NCBI GenBank assembly: GCA_010015675.1
Contig: ML976984.1
Coordinates: 118,753 to 182,752 of the forward strand
Reading direction: 5' to 3'
DNA from: Byssothecium circinans
Lineage: Eukaryota > Ascomycota > Dothideomycetes > Pleosporales > Massarinaceae
DNA length: 64,000 nt
Part shown: positions 10,156-21,949 of the stretch, piece after piece
Layout of the letters: each line of letters begins with the position of its first letter
How positions within the stretch are numbered: position 1 is the first letter of the stretch
Made by a program: the position numbers and the translations under genes
Notes under the pieces: model-generated
Databases searched by the model: none
Told to the model about the DNA's origin: nothing
Seen by the model: the letters and a program-made list of their open reading frames with translations, nothing else

Positions 10156-13100
10156 CCTCCGTGCGCGCAGTTGCTCGTTGCGTAGCTCTCGGCGCGACGG
10201 CGTGAGCAGAAAATAAGAAGAGGAAGCTTCCGTGCAGCCCGCGTCGGGTGTTTGGGCGAGCTTGTAGGTGCGAGGCGTGAGCAGCATCAGCGGAGAGCGA
10301 GCAGTCGATGGTTTTCAATATCAATACGGGTTTCAAGTCCACTTCACACGCTTGCAGAGAGACACAACGAGTGCGACGACGGTTCAAATGGTGGAAGATG
10401 GCGGATACGGGGGCAGGTCACGCCGCGAAGATGGAAGATGAAATGGATGGCCGTGGTGCGTGGTTGCACGTCATTTGCGCGCGTGGCATGGTGAATGGTG
10501 AGTGACAGGCATGGGCTCCCCGGACCGGTAGGGGAAGTGCCGTCACTGTGGACAGTGTGGAGAGACGGAAACGGGTTTCACATACATGGCCCGAGTCTCT
10601 GCCCAGCGGATGCTGCATATTCCTGCATGCAGTGCATGCCGCCGTGATGCTTGATGTTCTGTTATCTTTCTTGGCGGTACGGGTTGCGGAGCGGGAGCAC
10701 GTGCCGTCGGCATCATCTTGTTCCGCTTCCGACGTCTTCAACACGCTGCCCTGGTTACTAAGGGCCTGATGATGAGCACCTGATGCAGTTCCGGACATGC
10801 TGGTAAGGTGTTAGCACTGGGGAATACTTTTGGAAATAAGGAGTAATTGCACTTACTTTGTACTTTGTTGAGAATTGGTGATGTATATTCGAGTTTGAAT
10901 TTGACGTATGTACTTGAAGCTTGCGTGACGATTTGGAAGAGAGACTCTGCTTCGATGGCGGGGGCTGCAGTATTTATCCCCACATGAGAGTGTATTAAGT
11001 CGTTTGGCTTCAGTCTTTGCGTTTGAGCGATAGGCAAAAGCAGGATTGACGGCTGTTCATATCGTGCTTCAATTCCAATTCGAGCCATCGCATGGGTCGG
11101 ATTCCGGCTGAGTCTGGGAAAACGTGACTTAAATCCCCCGCAAGAGCGCAAACAGCTATTGTTGACAATGTTAAAGAACGATCTGTTTGCTCCGTAGGCA
11201 CGAGTTCGACAATCAACCATCGAAATTGGGGGGTCATCTCCTTTTGAAGGCGCCGCTCGGACACAGCAACGGCGGGGAAACAATTGAAGGAAAGGTGAGC
11301 GCTGAATTAAAGTCTTCACGAGGACATCTAATACTAATATGTAGCAGCCTTAACTAGGAGGAATAAGAGCGCAATCAAACGGAAACAAGCAATTAAGGTC
11401 ACGTCCAATTTGCTCATGGCGTGCGCTTGCTTCAATTTCTGCATCGAAGTTCACGCGAAATAGCCACGAGGTTTCCTGCTTGCCCAAACAGTCGGCTTTT
11501 CAGGCGTGAGAGAATGGGAAAACGGAATTAAACAGCCCTTGATCAAAGTTCATGATCAGTTGGCATAGGACAAAAGTATGCGTTAACGCTGAAATAGATA
11601 TTGAAAAGAACAGATGAAAACATATGAAGATTGCAGCCAAAAAACTGCGGAGGGAAATGTAACATGTCTTGGTACATGTCTTGGAGCAGCCTTGGCCTCG
11701 CATTTCGAGATTTGTAAAGCTCAACTTAGAGACTTAGAACAAAAGGGTACAGGCGCCCAAACAATAGTAGTGCGATACTTTTGCTACGACGTAAGCTTGG
11801 TAATATATTAACAAATATGAATGATAGAAGTATGACGTACTCTAGCATATGCATCCCAAAGGATAGCTTACCATCAACTAGAAGAAAAGAATGCGCATTT
11901 TCCACAACCGAGTTTGGAGTTCACGACCGTAGCAATAATTGGCGCCGTCTTCAAAAACATGCGTTGTGACCTCAAGCCATGAACGGACATCTGGAGGTCC
12001 TTTGCGCTCACCTCAAAATTGCACGAGGACTGAAATATCTATCGATTAAAGCAAGCCGAAGACTGCAAACCTATGCGCACTTTCTCAAAACATGAACACG
12101 CTACATAAAGCCCCAGAATGGTGTTTCAAAATTTGTGTTTACGCGTCGTTATCACTAATAGTTGATTGGTGTTCAAAAGTTCGCATGCGCACGTGCATTC
12201 ACGATGACTTCCTGCTGCAGGAAACGAAGGGGCCGACTCGGAAGCGCGATTCCTACTTCGCCACACGTACCACACATGATATTCACAGACAATCTCATTT
12301 AAGAGGGTGTTTTAGTCAACGCCAACTTCACCGTCATCAGCTAAGCTAAAGCCTATTGCCGACAGGGCGGCGCGGTTGTGGCAAGAAGCCGGATGTTAAT
12401 AAATAATTCCTAGCATCTTGAAATTAACAGGACTGTTTACCAAAGGTATACTAGACAATATAGGTTTCTTGGGCTCTAGTAACGATGCTGCTACTTAAGT
12501 AGCTTTCACTGCTTACATGCAGACTAACAAGGGATAATACAGTGAACTTCACTTCTCAGAGCCGGCCAATAGTGATAGCTTAGGATAGAATACGTCAACA
12601 GTCACTCGTGAAGCCAGATGAAATCAAACAGTTACACGGGCATGAATGACGCGCCCTTTCCTTATAAGATATCAGATAGAGGTAGATTGTGGTGATGGTT
12701 TGGGACGATACCAGCCGATAATTTCTGGAATCGAGAAGTAGAGGAGATTGGATGGTTACACGAACATAGATGATACCCCTTTCACTTTCCCTTCACGGAT
12801 AGAACATTGGTAACATCTCAATAAGATTCCACCACAGAACAATACCACAGATTCCGAAACCTGAATACTATGATTGAGTACATGGCTCCCCGAGCCCTAA
12901 AGAAACAGGGTATCTATATGAATCCTACGCAATGTGATGATACAAAAAACACATTGGGTAAGACCATCTGAATCCAGTACGCCATCATGATAACTACACA
13001 AACCCCATACATACACATGCCAGTTCTATCCTACCACACTGTAATCCGCACACGCACTATCGAGACAATAACACTCCCGCCTTGTCCCACAGTATCAATA

Positions 13101-13165
13101 AGTGAATGCCCAGGTCGAGCTCTCAGCTCGACTTCGTAACACACATACTCTTCACTTATACTCGC
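10156..13165. other. 3-kb gap without recognisable gene
   Basis: Lies between the start of the esterase gene and the 3' end of HIR3. The first 300 bases are the esterase promoter and leader. Frames in 10738-11319 and 11500-11724 on the minus strand have no family features. A loosely repeated motif, GTTACACG followed by CATGAATGA or CATAGATGA, occurs near 12630 and 12754. The final 200 bases are probably HIR3 3'-UTR. Confidence 0.5.
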
Positions 13166-16100
13166 TCACGAGACGTCCATTTCATCCCCACCATCTACCC
13201 CGTCAGCGGCACTCTCGCGCTTTTCCTCAACCTTCACTGTATCTTTCTTGTGAGCCACCAGATTAGGGAAGAGCGAGGGACGGGATGTTATAGATACACT
13301 TCGCTTAGGCTCAAGGTCAACCATAGCTTCCTGTCCAATCTCCTGCACCTCTGATTCATCTAGCTCGCTGAGTTCGCTCTCATCGTCCGCAGAGTCATGA
13401 ATGGACGCCGGTGCGCTATCGACATTGGTCACACTCGCAGCGGCCGTCACGGTGCCGCTGTTGGGAACTGTGGTCTGCTCGTTCACGCTCGTGGTTGCGG
13501 AGGGTTGTTCGGTGGATGGCTTGTCGGGCGATGGACGGTTGTTGGTGAGTGGAAGCGTGGTATTCGCTGCGGACGGAGGTGATCGTATGGGAATTGCCAC
13601 GGGTGCGGCTGCACCGGCAGGCTTCTGGGCGCAAGATTCGGCTCTTTTTTGAATTTCCCGGCGACCAACAGGCTTCGGCCTTGATTTGGCGACCGGATCG
13701 ACTTGTTGAGGTGGGGGCGGAGGCTGGTTCAACTGACTAGGATGGTAGAGATTGAAAGGGGATTTGTTCTCGTTGTTCCCGTCAACTTGCACAGTCATGA
13801 GCGATGACACAAAAGGAATACCATTACTCGTCGGCGCAGGCTGGATCTTGGGTTGCTGCTCTGATGGTAAAGGCCGTAGGGTCGGGCCAACGGTCTCGTA
13901 AAGCAGGGCAAAGGTGTCGCCGATGAGGTCATCGATGAGGACCGATTTGACCAGACCGTTGTTGAGCCGTTTGAGTTCAAAGACGTCGCGAAGAATGTCC
14001 AGGATGCTATTTTGAGTAGCTGGGTTCTGACTCCACACTTCCAGACGCGTTGCCGTGATATTGTACTCCTCGAACGTAAACGCCCTGAAGACAGTGTCCT
14101 CGTGACCTTCTGGTATCTTACCAATCCGTCGCAAGAGTTTGAGATACCGTGAGCAGAGCTCTTGCCACAACTTCGCGTGCTCGAAGAAGTCAGTCTGCTT
14201 CTTTCGTACACGTTTGGCCAACAATTCCATATTGGCCTTGTCTCCAGTCTGATCTAGGAGATGGACGAAAAACTTTGTGTAGCGTGTCGTAAAAACAAAG
14301 TGTCGACCAGGCCGCTCATTCTCAGGTTTCCATACTTGCACAGCCATTGTTTTTGTGAAGATTTGCTGCGTCAATTCATGTTTCGCAGCATGTGCGACCA
14401 TCATGTCATGGGAATCATCGTAGATGACATGAGCAGCACGAGCGATGATACGATGATGCCAGCTGGATTTGTCGGCAGCGCGTAAGGCCTTGAGCACAGC
14501 AAGCATATATCGCTCCCAATCATCAACCCCGTTAGGCCGGAGGTTATGCGCATAAGGTGTCTTCTCCAAGATTTCGGCGCCCTTTTCATGGTCGATAACC
14601 TTGCGTTGAAACAGCTTGTGGGTGATGGAGATCAACTTGTAATGAGGTTCGAGGATGGGCTCACGACTGCGTTCCTTCTTTCCGGGTAGGGTTTCAATGG
14701 CGTTGACGACGGCATCGAGAACTTGTTCCCATGTCGGGCCGTCATTTGGTGGCTGTATGCCTTGACCTGTAGCGTCAAGGCTAGCCTGAGCATTGGCGGA
14801 GTACATCTTCCAAAGACATTTTCCAAGCATATAGTAGTTCCACCACTTGTCAGGATTGCCTTTGATTGCCCGCCTGAAAAGTACGCTGGCAAATTTCCAA
14901 GCGGTATATGTGGACAACGGCCTGAATGGTACGTCTTGATAGACGTTCTGCGTGAGACTGCCACTGTAGTATTTATGCTCGGTATCTTTGATAGCATAGG
15001 CGTTCATGCTGAAAGGTTCCCTGGAAGAAGCATAGATCTGGTTTCCAAACTCTGTGTACATCTGCACAACCTTGGCCCTCGTCTGCGGTGAAGGGTCTGC
15101 ATCACGAACAGCACAAGCGACCGCCATGGTATAACAATGAATAGCGCCTCGTTGAATGTTAACCAAGTCAACTCTATGGTTGTTCATCTTATCGGCATTC
15201 CACAGCACTTGCTCTTCAAGCTCATAGTCTTTCACCTGGGCGAGACGATACCAAGTCTCCCAGCGTTCGGCGGAGAACTCGAGGTCTTGAAGGAAGAGAG
15301 CTTGGGGGAAGTTGAAATCATCCGTCGAGCCTGGACCTTGTCGCTTCTGCGACCGGAATTTGTTGAGCATCATGTTGCCCATGAGGTAGTACCAACCTAT
15401 TGAAGCTGGTACCGAGACCTCCGTGGGAATGTGTCTCGTATTGAGTGAGCCAATACCTTTGAGGCAGTTGAACAAGCCTACTGGATTGATCGGCGATTTG
15501 AAGTAAGCGGTAAGTATCTTGCGGTTGAGAGTGAGGTCGTCATGTTGCGGTTTAAGTCGACCAAGAGTGCCATGTACCTTCTCAATGGTAGTTTTGATGT
15601 CATGTTTTGAGACCTCTTTGATGCCGATTTTATCAGCCTGAGCCATAATGAAGGGCAACAGCGATGTAGCTGTCTTCTTGTCGAGTATGTCTGGAATCGA
15701 GGCATAGTCTTGGCAGTCGAGCGGATCGACAAATGTTTTCAACCCGTACAGGTCGTTCAAGACCTGGGAAATCTCATTGTCGCGGGTAGTAGATTCCGTA
15801 ACGTTGTCGAGATGGAAGAGCTCATCTTTGACTAGTCTCAAGAACAATCGTCCTGTCGAATGAGAGAAGCATCGTACACCTGTGGCGTGGTGAACGTGTC
15901 GAAGGAACTCGAATGCGTCATCGGAAGGGTTGGGGAATTCTCTGGCGTTCTGCGCCATGCCCTCTTTGAGGAGGTAGTACTGCAGAATCCAGAGTCGCAT
16001 TTGCATATCGTTAAGTCGGTTCATCATGTTTCCGAACGTGCCTGTTGGGAGACCTTCAATCCTTGGGCAGGAAAACAGACCGATGCGCATTCTGTCTTGG

Positions 16101-19090
16101 AGGAAGTTCGCGCCAGACATTATGCGGAGTAGCTGAAATATCGCTGACATGGAAGTCTGCATGTGCTCATATGATAAGCATTCAAATGCTTCTTTCTCGC
16201 TCCGGATGATGTGGATGACTTTTACGACAATCTCATCAACAATGCGTAGTCGGCTGATCAACTTGGTGTATTGCTCTTGGAGAGCATCCTCCTGGTAGGT
16301 TGATGTCCTGAACTCGCCGGCAAGCGTTTCAATACTCCGCAAGTAACAAGACAACACTTTAGGCGGATATTCAATGCTTTCATAGGCCTCCCGTAAGCGC
16401 TGCCATAAAGATAGTCGAAGATTGACAGAAGCAGAATCCAAGAACTTTCTCATCTCTGTCACGTGAGATGGTTGTGTCGCTTGTAATTGTAGAGCGTCAT
16501 CGGTGTGTCCGATGGTTGAAGGGCTGTGCGACTCTTGCCGTACATGGCTGTCCTCCGCGGTCTCTGGCACACTCGTAGGCTGCAACTGAGGAATGGGCTC
16601 TAGTATAGGTTCCAAGCTTTCGATAACAGCTACAGGATCCTTCTCATCTGTGTCGAAAACTTTGAGGAAGAAGTCCTTCATACTGATGCGAACAAGTTCG
16701 CGATCCACAGCGGCAATGGATAGCTCGGGCATGACTGCATTGTTTTGCACCTCAATCGTCTGTCCCTCTAAAGAGCTAAAGGTAGCTTTGAGCTCCTCCA
16801 TTGCATAGATGACGTGTTCTGGCTGGACATCATCGTTGACGCTTAACTGGAAGACAGAAGCCCAAATGTGTCGCAAAGCCAACTCGTCCATGCTAATATT
16901 GGATTGACAGTCGGATCGCAGCTGCATTGCTTCTCGACTCAAGGTCGCCCACCTTTCTAGACTGTCATTCTGGAGCGTTTTCCTGTCAGCATCTACTCCA
17001 CTGTTAGGGTGTTTGATGAGGGAAAAGACGTCGAGATGTAGTTCGAAGAGAGTTTCTAGCATCTCAGTCTGTGCTTCATCGAAATCTGTGAATCGGTACT
17101 CTTGAGATGTCTCACGGGCTTCCAGGATTCTGATGTTCAACCTCTCGAGGCGATTGCTCATGAGCTCGTAGATGAAGTCATCTAGATTGACGATGATTTG
17201 GACCACATGCCGCTTAAGGTCTTCAGCCCATCTATACTGAATATAGCTCGGCCTACTGCCTCTTGCTGAGCGGTTTAGTACCGGTAAGGTATTAGGTGCC
17301 AGCAGCATTTCTAGCCAAGCGAAGGCAACTTCTTTGGTTGAGAGCCATGCCTTATTCACCTTTTGAATGAACACAGCGAGTTGTTCGTTGTGCAAGGTCG
17401 GTTTGACACAAGCTTGTCCATTGCCAGTTTTGGAATGACCGAGGAAGGCATTCAACCCAGCTTCCCGTGAAGCACCACCCAGATCGACCGGTTCAGAGCT
17501 GAGTAGAGCCGGTGCAATGCTTGATGCAGAAGTCTGCAGAGCCGTGTACATGTTGCAAGCCGCCCTGTCGACATTATCGCCAGTTGGAGCTGCTGGAGTA
17601 GCACCCGTGACAAGATCGCGAAGATCTTTGAGCGAACCTAAAGTCTCTACCCCCAATCGCACGGAAATATCATTGAGCACCTCACATAAACACTGGTCGG
17701 CGTGAGTTTGATGCCAGAGTTGGTCTTCCAGCTGCTTGTTGTTATCTTTTCCTGTTAGATCTGCGCCAGCCGTTGTGTCGATAGTCTCACGTGCTTTGAG
17801 ACGCTTGCTGCGTACTGGGCGGCCTTCGGCAGTCTCTGTAAAGCCTGCTGAATCCGTTGACCGCTTACGAGAAGGAAGAGCTACTGTATCCGCAGGTGTT
17901 GTCGAGCCGCATTCTTCAGACTTGGGGGGAAGTGTAGTGCCTCGATCTTCCATAACAGCGTCATCCCCGTCCTTGGCAATGAGAGTCTCGTCCTCCGGGG
18001 CTGCAGTGACCGTCTGATTGGAGTCGAGTTGTGGTGTCTCTTCAGAAATATCCACCGTAGTGTCCTCCATGGCTGTTTCACTAATGACATGACTTGGCTC
18101 GGCAAGATCCGCATCGGGCGGAACAGTGAAATTGAGGCAGGAGCCAAGAGGGACATTGTCAATAAGCCCGCTTTGCTCGGCCATGTAATGGCGGAGTATG
18201 GACTCGCCAACACCGGCCCAGTCCCATTTCGCAGGTGTGACGAGAATGCGCTCCGGAGGCTTGACAAGGGCTTTCAAGGGTATGGGCGCAGCGATATCAG
18301 CAGGGAGGGGGGCGAAAGGGTACGGATTCAGGCGCTTCTTGAGGATGGTGGAGAGCTTCTTTCGCTTCATACTGGACAAAGGTGCTTGCATCAGAGATAG
18401 ATTGTCCTCTAACTTGGCAACCAGCTCGCGCAATTGCTGGCCTGCAAACCCCTCTTCAAGACCAGGCAATGGAAGCAGATTGTCGTACAGCTCATCATTG
18501 CCGTCCAGAACAGCCTCCAGACAGAATCTGGTGATGCGTCGACTGCCGAGCATGGCCGCCACCGACGCAGTGCGCAGCCATAAATCTAGATCCGTGTCTT
18601 CCTGGTCCAGAGCCTCCGCAAAATAAGTGAGAGCACCAGCGGTCTGGTTTGTGCCCAGGTGTTGCACACCAGCACCATGCTCTCGTAACCAGTGCTGCAT
18701 CGTCTCGAGCAGAAACTGGCCATGGTTCTTGTACGAGAGGTGAAGAATCTGCGGCAGCGTGTTCGGCGCGCTCTCGTTGCCGCCCACAGACTGCACAGGG
18801 CCTGTCTCAAAGTCATCTTGGAGGATAGAATCGAAGACTAGGGTGTCGGCGTAGAGCTCATGGCGCTTGTACTCGGACAGCGACTCGGCGTATTTGAAAA
18901 TATCCGAGTCGAAGAGGTCTTTGTAGGCTACGGCGGCCTTTTCGAACGCGGGCGGGCCCTCGGAGTGAAGCTTGAGGGCGGTTTGGTAGAGCTTTAGAGC
19001 TTCCTCGATTTGGATTTCTTTGGTGTCGTCGGCATCGTCTTCCTCCTCGTGGTCGGACTCGACGTTGAGCGCGTGCCAGGTCGACTTCAT
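13166..19090 (-). CDS. HIR3: Hir3/CABIN1-like subunit of the HIR histone chaperone complex
   Basis: A single intronless frame of 1974 residues, the size expected for fungal Hir3. The N-terminus has an acidic stretch (ESDHEEEDDADD) followed by a conserved TPR-like segment (KEIQIEEALKLYQTALKLHSEG, residues about 25-46), then long alpha-helical repeat regions. After residue about 1740 the protein becomes Pro/Ser/Thr-rich and ends with acidic patches (SELSELDESEVQEIG) and GDEMDVS; the short motif VGRREIQKRAES is typical of the family C-terminus. Hir3 scaffolds the HIRA-type complex that deposits H3-H4 independently of replication and represses histone genes. It is divergent from the ChAPs gene with a 473-base gap. 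A G-rich hexamer array lies in its presumed 5' leader. Confidence 0.92.
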   Translation of the reverse strand: MKSTWHALNVESDHEEEDDADDTKEIQIEEALKLYQTALKLHSEGPPAFEKAAVAYKDLFDSDIFKYAESLSEYKRHELYADTLVFDSILQDDFETGPVQSVGGNESAPNTLPQILHLSYKNHGQFLLETMQHWLREHGAGVQHLGTNQTAGALTYFAEALDQEDTDLDLWLRTASVAAMLGSRRITRFCLEAVLDGNDELYDNLLPLPGLEEGFAGQQLRELVAKLEDNLSLMQAPLSSMKRKKLSTILKKRLNPYPFAPLPADIAAPIPLKALVKPPERILVTPAKWDWAGVGESILRHYMAEQSGLIDNVPLGSCLNFTVPPDADLAEPSHVISETAMEDTTVDISEETPQLDSNQTVTAAPEDETLIAKDGDDAVMEDRGTTLPPKSEECGSTTPADTVALPSRKRSTDSAGFTETAEGRPVRSKRLKARETIDTTAGADLTGKDNNKQLEDQLWHQTHADQCLCEVLNDISVRLGVETLGSLKDLRDLVTGATPAAPTGDNVDRAACNMYTALQTSASSIAPALLSSEPVDLGGASREAGLNAFLGHSKTGNGQACVKPTLHNEQLAVFIQKVNKAWLSTKEVAFAWLEMLLAPNTLPVLNRSARGSRPSYIQYRWAEDLKRHVVQIIVNLDDFIYELMSNRLERLNIRILEARETSQEYRFTDFDEAQTEMLETLFELHLDVFSLIKHPNSGVDADRKTLQNDSLERWATLSREAMQLRSDCQSNISMDELALRHIWASVFQLSVNDDVQPEHVIYAMEELKATFSSLEGQTIEVQNNAVMPELSIAAVDRELVRISMKDFFLKVFDTDEKDPVAVIESLEPILEPIPQLQPTSVPETAEDSHVRQESHSPSTIGHTDDALQLQATQPSHVTEMRKFLDSASVNLRLSLWQRLREAYESIEYPPKVLSCYLRSIETLAGEFRTSTYQEDALQEQYTKLISRLRIVDEIVVKVIHIIRSEKEAFECLSYEHMQTSMSAIFQLLRIMSGANFLQDRMRIGLFSCPRIEGLPTGTFGNMMNRLNDMQMRLWILQYYLLKEGMAQNAREFPNPSDDAFEFLRHVHHATGVRCFSHSTGRLFLRLVKDELFHLDNVTESTTRDNEISQVLNDLYGLKTFVDPLDCQDYASIPDILDKKTATSLLPFIMAQADKIGIKEVSKHDIKTTIEKVHGTLGRLKPQHDDLTLNRKILTAYFKSPINPVGLFNCLKGIGSLNTRHIPTEVSVPASIGWYYLMGNMMLNKFRSQKRQGPGSTDDFNFPQALFLQDLEFSAERWETWYRLAQVKDYELEEQVLWNADKMNNHRVDLVNIQRGAIHCYTMAVACAVRDADPSPQTRAKVVQMYTEFGNQIYASSREPFSMNAYAIKDTEHKYYSGSLTQNVYQDVPFRPLSTYTAWKFASVLFRRAIKGNPDKWWNYYMLGKCLWKMYSANAQASLDATGQGIQPPNDGPTWEQVLDAVVNAIETLPGKKERSREPILEPHYKLISITHKLFQRKVIDHEKGAEILEKTPYAHNLRPNGVDDWERYMLAVLKALRAADKSSWHHRIIARAAHVIYDDSHDMMVAHAAKHELTQQIFTKTMAVQVWKPENERPGRHFVFTTRYTKFFVHLLDQTGDKANMELLAKRVRKKQTDFFEHAKLWQELCSRYLKLLRRIGKIPEGHEDTVFRAFTFEEYNITATRLEVWSQNPATQNSILDILRDVFELKRLNNGLVKSVLIDDLIGDTFALLYETVGPTLRPLPSEQQPKIQPAPTSNGIPFVSSLMTVQVDGNNENKSPFNLYHPSQLNQPPPPPQQVDPVAKSRPKPVGRREIQKRAESCAQKPAGAAAPVAIPIRSPPSAANTTLPLTNNRPSPDKPSTEQPSATTSVNEQTTVPNSGTVTAAASVTNVDSAPASIHDSADDESELSELDESEVQEIGQEAMVDLEPKRSVSITSRPSLFPNLVAHKKDTVKVEEKRESAADGVDGGDEMDVS

Positions 19091-19563
19091 TGTATTAGTC
19101 AGGTTGACGGTTGAGGTCGAGGTCGAGGTTGAGGTTGGGGTTGGGGTTGGGGTAGAGGTTGAACGGTTGGGCGCATGTGAAGGGCAAACATACCATGCTG
19201 CGTGGCTATCTATACAGAAAGGGAGGTCTCTTTAGAGAGTGCGGGGGTTAGTGTAGCAACAGCAGGCGGCTAATATGTTCTGGGCAGCAGGCAGCCATTT
19301 GCGCGAACGCGTGCGCGTGCCTCTGGTGTGAAAGGTGGTTACAGAGCTTAAGAGGGTGGAGTGAAGGTCGCGTTCGTTGGGCGGGCTTGGCACAAGGCAC
19401 TTCCGAGACACCGCAGCACCGCAGCACCGCAGCAGTCGGTTTGCTCACACTTTGGCCATCCCCGCCGCAGAACCACCGGGATTCCGCAGTCGCACGCATT
19501 TGCGCATGACGATATAGCTTTACTTCCTCGTATACGCTCCCCGCCGTGCGGCCCATCTGAGCC
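19091..19563. promoter_or_regulatory. Divergent promoter HIR3/ChAPs
   Basis: 473 bases separating two divergent start codons. Besides the hexamer array it holds a CACCGCAG-type repeat (19411-19435, ACCGCAGC three times). No TATA box is evident on either side. Confidence 0.5.
19113..19160 (+). repeat. Eight-unit GAGGTC/GGGGTT hexamer array in HIR3 leader
   Basis: Eight consecutive hexamers: two GAGGTC, two GAGGTT, two GGGGTT, one GGGGTA and one GAGGTT. The array begins 22 bases upstream of the HIR3 ATG. It is C-rich in the HIR3 transcript and G-rich on the plus strand. Confidence 0.9.
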
Positions 19564-21949
19564 ATGGTGACGGCTCCAGCTGTTCCTGAGTATGCTCACC
19601 CACCCACTCCACTATCAGATCAGAGGTCGACATCCTGGGCGAACATCTTCACTCCCCCGCTACCCATTGATGGGGGGCATGGCGATTCACACCAGGCTTT
19701 TCTTATTCGAGCTCATCTCCAGCTGCTAACTAGCTTAGAATCTACGAAGAGGAGCTTCACTCGGCCATTGAAGCGCGCTCCGAATCGCTGCAGACACTGC
19801 GGGAACTCGGGCCCCCAGATCTCGTCCACATCATAAAACAGCCTATCAAGTCTGCTACGAAGCAGGTGCGGTCCCCTCTTCCGTCCTCAATTGCGAACAG
19901 CAGCGGCTCGCTGACTAGGACCAGGTCGGCGTGTACCACCATGTCTCGGGCATAGATGCCTCGTCCTCTGCGAGCTTGGCTGCCTACATCAACACCCTGA
20001 CACACTCCCCCCACGACAAGCAGCACAAGGTGGTCTCGGGGCTCTACTGGTACGAGCTACATGCATTGAAGACTGGGCGAGGCTGACTACAGGACAGCTG
20101 CTACAATGCCTTCTCGCGGCTGGACATGCGCGTGCAGGTCTACATCCCCGGTACCGTGGAGAGTTATTGCATCGACGAGCGTGGCGACAAGCGGGTTGCG
20201 ACCGACGAACTGTGGCTGGAAACATATCTCTGCAGCGTGCTGCGCGCATACTCGTACGCAGACGATGGATCGGGGGAGACGATCAAAAAGATTGTAGGCG
20301 TTCGACGCTTCAACCCCATCACCAGCACCGAGAGCGAGCACAAGTTCCTGGACGCCGCCGAGCGTCTCTTCTTCAACGGGTGGCAACTGGGCTCCGATCC
20401 TGAGATACAAGTGCCGAACCTCGTTTCCAACCACCTCACCACCGGCTTGCTCAACTACATTCAAACAACAGGAAGGTACACCTCTGGCATCAACTTGTTT
20501 GAGAAGCTGCGAACGCGGGACCCTGAAATTTCGTCATTACTGGCTCGGGTATACATTGAGGCCGATGAAGAAGTCAAGGCCGTGCAGCTCCTGTATGAAG
20601 CAATCCAAGAGTTACCCATGGACTACTCATTACTGGACTGCCAGGCCGAATTTTGCAATAAGAAGGGCAGGAGCGACCTTGCACTAGAGATCGCCCGAAG
20701 AAGCGTAGTATCAGCACCTAGTGAGTTTGGTACCTGGGCACGATTAGCAGAGGTCTACGTCAGCCTCGAGCAATGGGATCTCGCACTGTTGACGCTCAAT
20801 TCATGCCCCATGTTCACCTACCAGGACAAAGACGCCCCACGCATGCCGGAACCACAACGAGTTTACCTACCCATCATGCCCGAAGCCATCTGCGACGAGA
20901 TTGAAGACAACAACGTCGATGATGTCGAGCTCGTGCATCCCACCCTCCGGAAACTGCATGCTGCAGGCTTTAAGGGAACCTTTCTCAAAGCATACAAACT
21001 TCTTACAGAGATCACCAAGAAGATCGGCTGGGATCAGCTCCTGAGGATACGAAGCCAAGTCTTTGTCATGGAAGAAGAGTACCGACACGAGAAGCAAAAC
21101 ATCACGCAGCAGCACCCCCACAACGCAAGCACGACCGCCCTTCGCTCACCTAGTCCAACCCCAAAAACCAACGGCGAAACCAACGTCGAGGCCCATGGCG
21201 AAGTGGAGGAGGTCTCCGAGTCCGAAGAGCCCACCAATGGCGAAGCATCATCATCCGCTGTAGTGGCCGCCCAAGACGCCATAGAGAAGCCTTCCCACAC
21301 CGTGGCCTCTGAAGTAGTAAAAGCGGGCTCCGAAGACCCAAGTACCACCACGGACGACCCATCGCAGCAAAACTACACCCACTTTCAGAACAAGCGGCTC
21401 TGCGAACGCTGGCTCGACAATCTGTTCATGGTTCTCTACGAAGACCTGCGCGTGTACACTATCTGGCGGACTGAAATGGCACAATACCGACAGCAGCAAT
21501 TGCTGTACAAGAAGAGCGCTGAAGAGTGGGAGATCCTAGGCGAATTAGCCGAGCGACTCCACCATCAGGAGGAGGCAGCAGAGGCATACGAGAATTGTCT
21601 GCAGATGAAGTTCAGTCCGAAGGCGATGAGAGGCGTGCTCAAATTAGGCGAAAGGGCGAACGTGAGGGATGTTTGCGGAGCCTTGATCCGGCTGGTCACA
21701 TGGCAGTATCGGTGGTATTCTGAGGTACGTCTTCCGCCCCCTTTCTCCTTTCACCAAGACCATCCATACTGACTCGTACAGTTCTCCCCATCCCTCCTGT
21801 ACACAATCCGCAAACTCATCGAAGAAGAAGGCGCCGTCAAAATCCGCAGCATCATCCAGGGCACGAGTCTGCCCCAACACGTCCTGGACTTGACCCACCA
21901 GTATGCAGCGCTTTGTGCCGCGTTTAGGAGCAGTGGTAGCGATGGTTAG
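19564..21949 (+). CDS. ChAPs-family protein (Chs5-Arf1 binding; Bch1/Bud7/Chs6-like)
   Basis: Predicted 690-residue member of the family that, with Chs5, forms the exomer coat exporting selected cargo such as chitin synthase from the trans-Golgi to the plasma membrane. Exons are 19564-19589, 19739-19865, 19925-20049, 20098-21724 and 21782-21949. The phases agree throughout, giving MVTAPAVPE-IYEEELHSAIEARSES, then LRELGPPDLVH, VGVYHHVSGIDASSSASLAAYINTL, and YNAFSRLDMRVQVYIPGTVESY. The middle contains TPR-like helices (LARVYIEADEEVKAVQLLYEAIQEL; WARLAEVYVSLEQWDLALLTL). Between about residues 420 and 510 a Ser/Glu/Asn-rich insert separates the TPR region from the conserved end (CERWLDNLFMVLYEDLRVY). 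Filamentous fungi often carry a single ChAPs gene, so no yeast paralog name is assigned. The short first exon is supported by phase and a GTATGC donor only. Confidence 0.9.

Noticed and set aside
10738..11319. 193-codon open frame on the minus strand
   Set aside because: No domain signature; low-complexity Pro/Leu/Ser content as expected of chance frames; no leader or promoter features.
12628..12790. Possible tandem duplication with GTTACACG...GATGA words about 125 bases apart
   Set aside because: Similarity does not extend beyond about 20 bases and is interrupted, so chance is likely.
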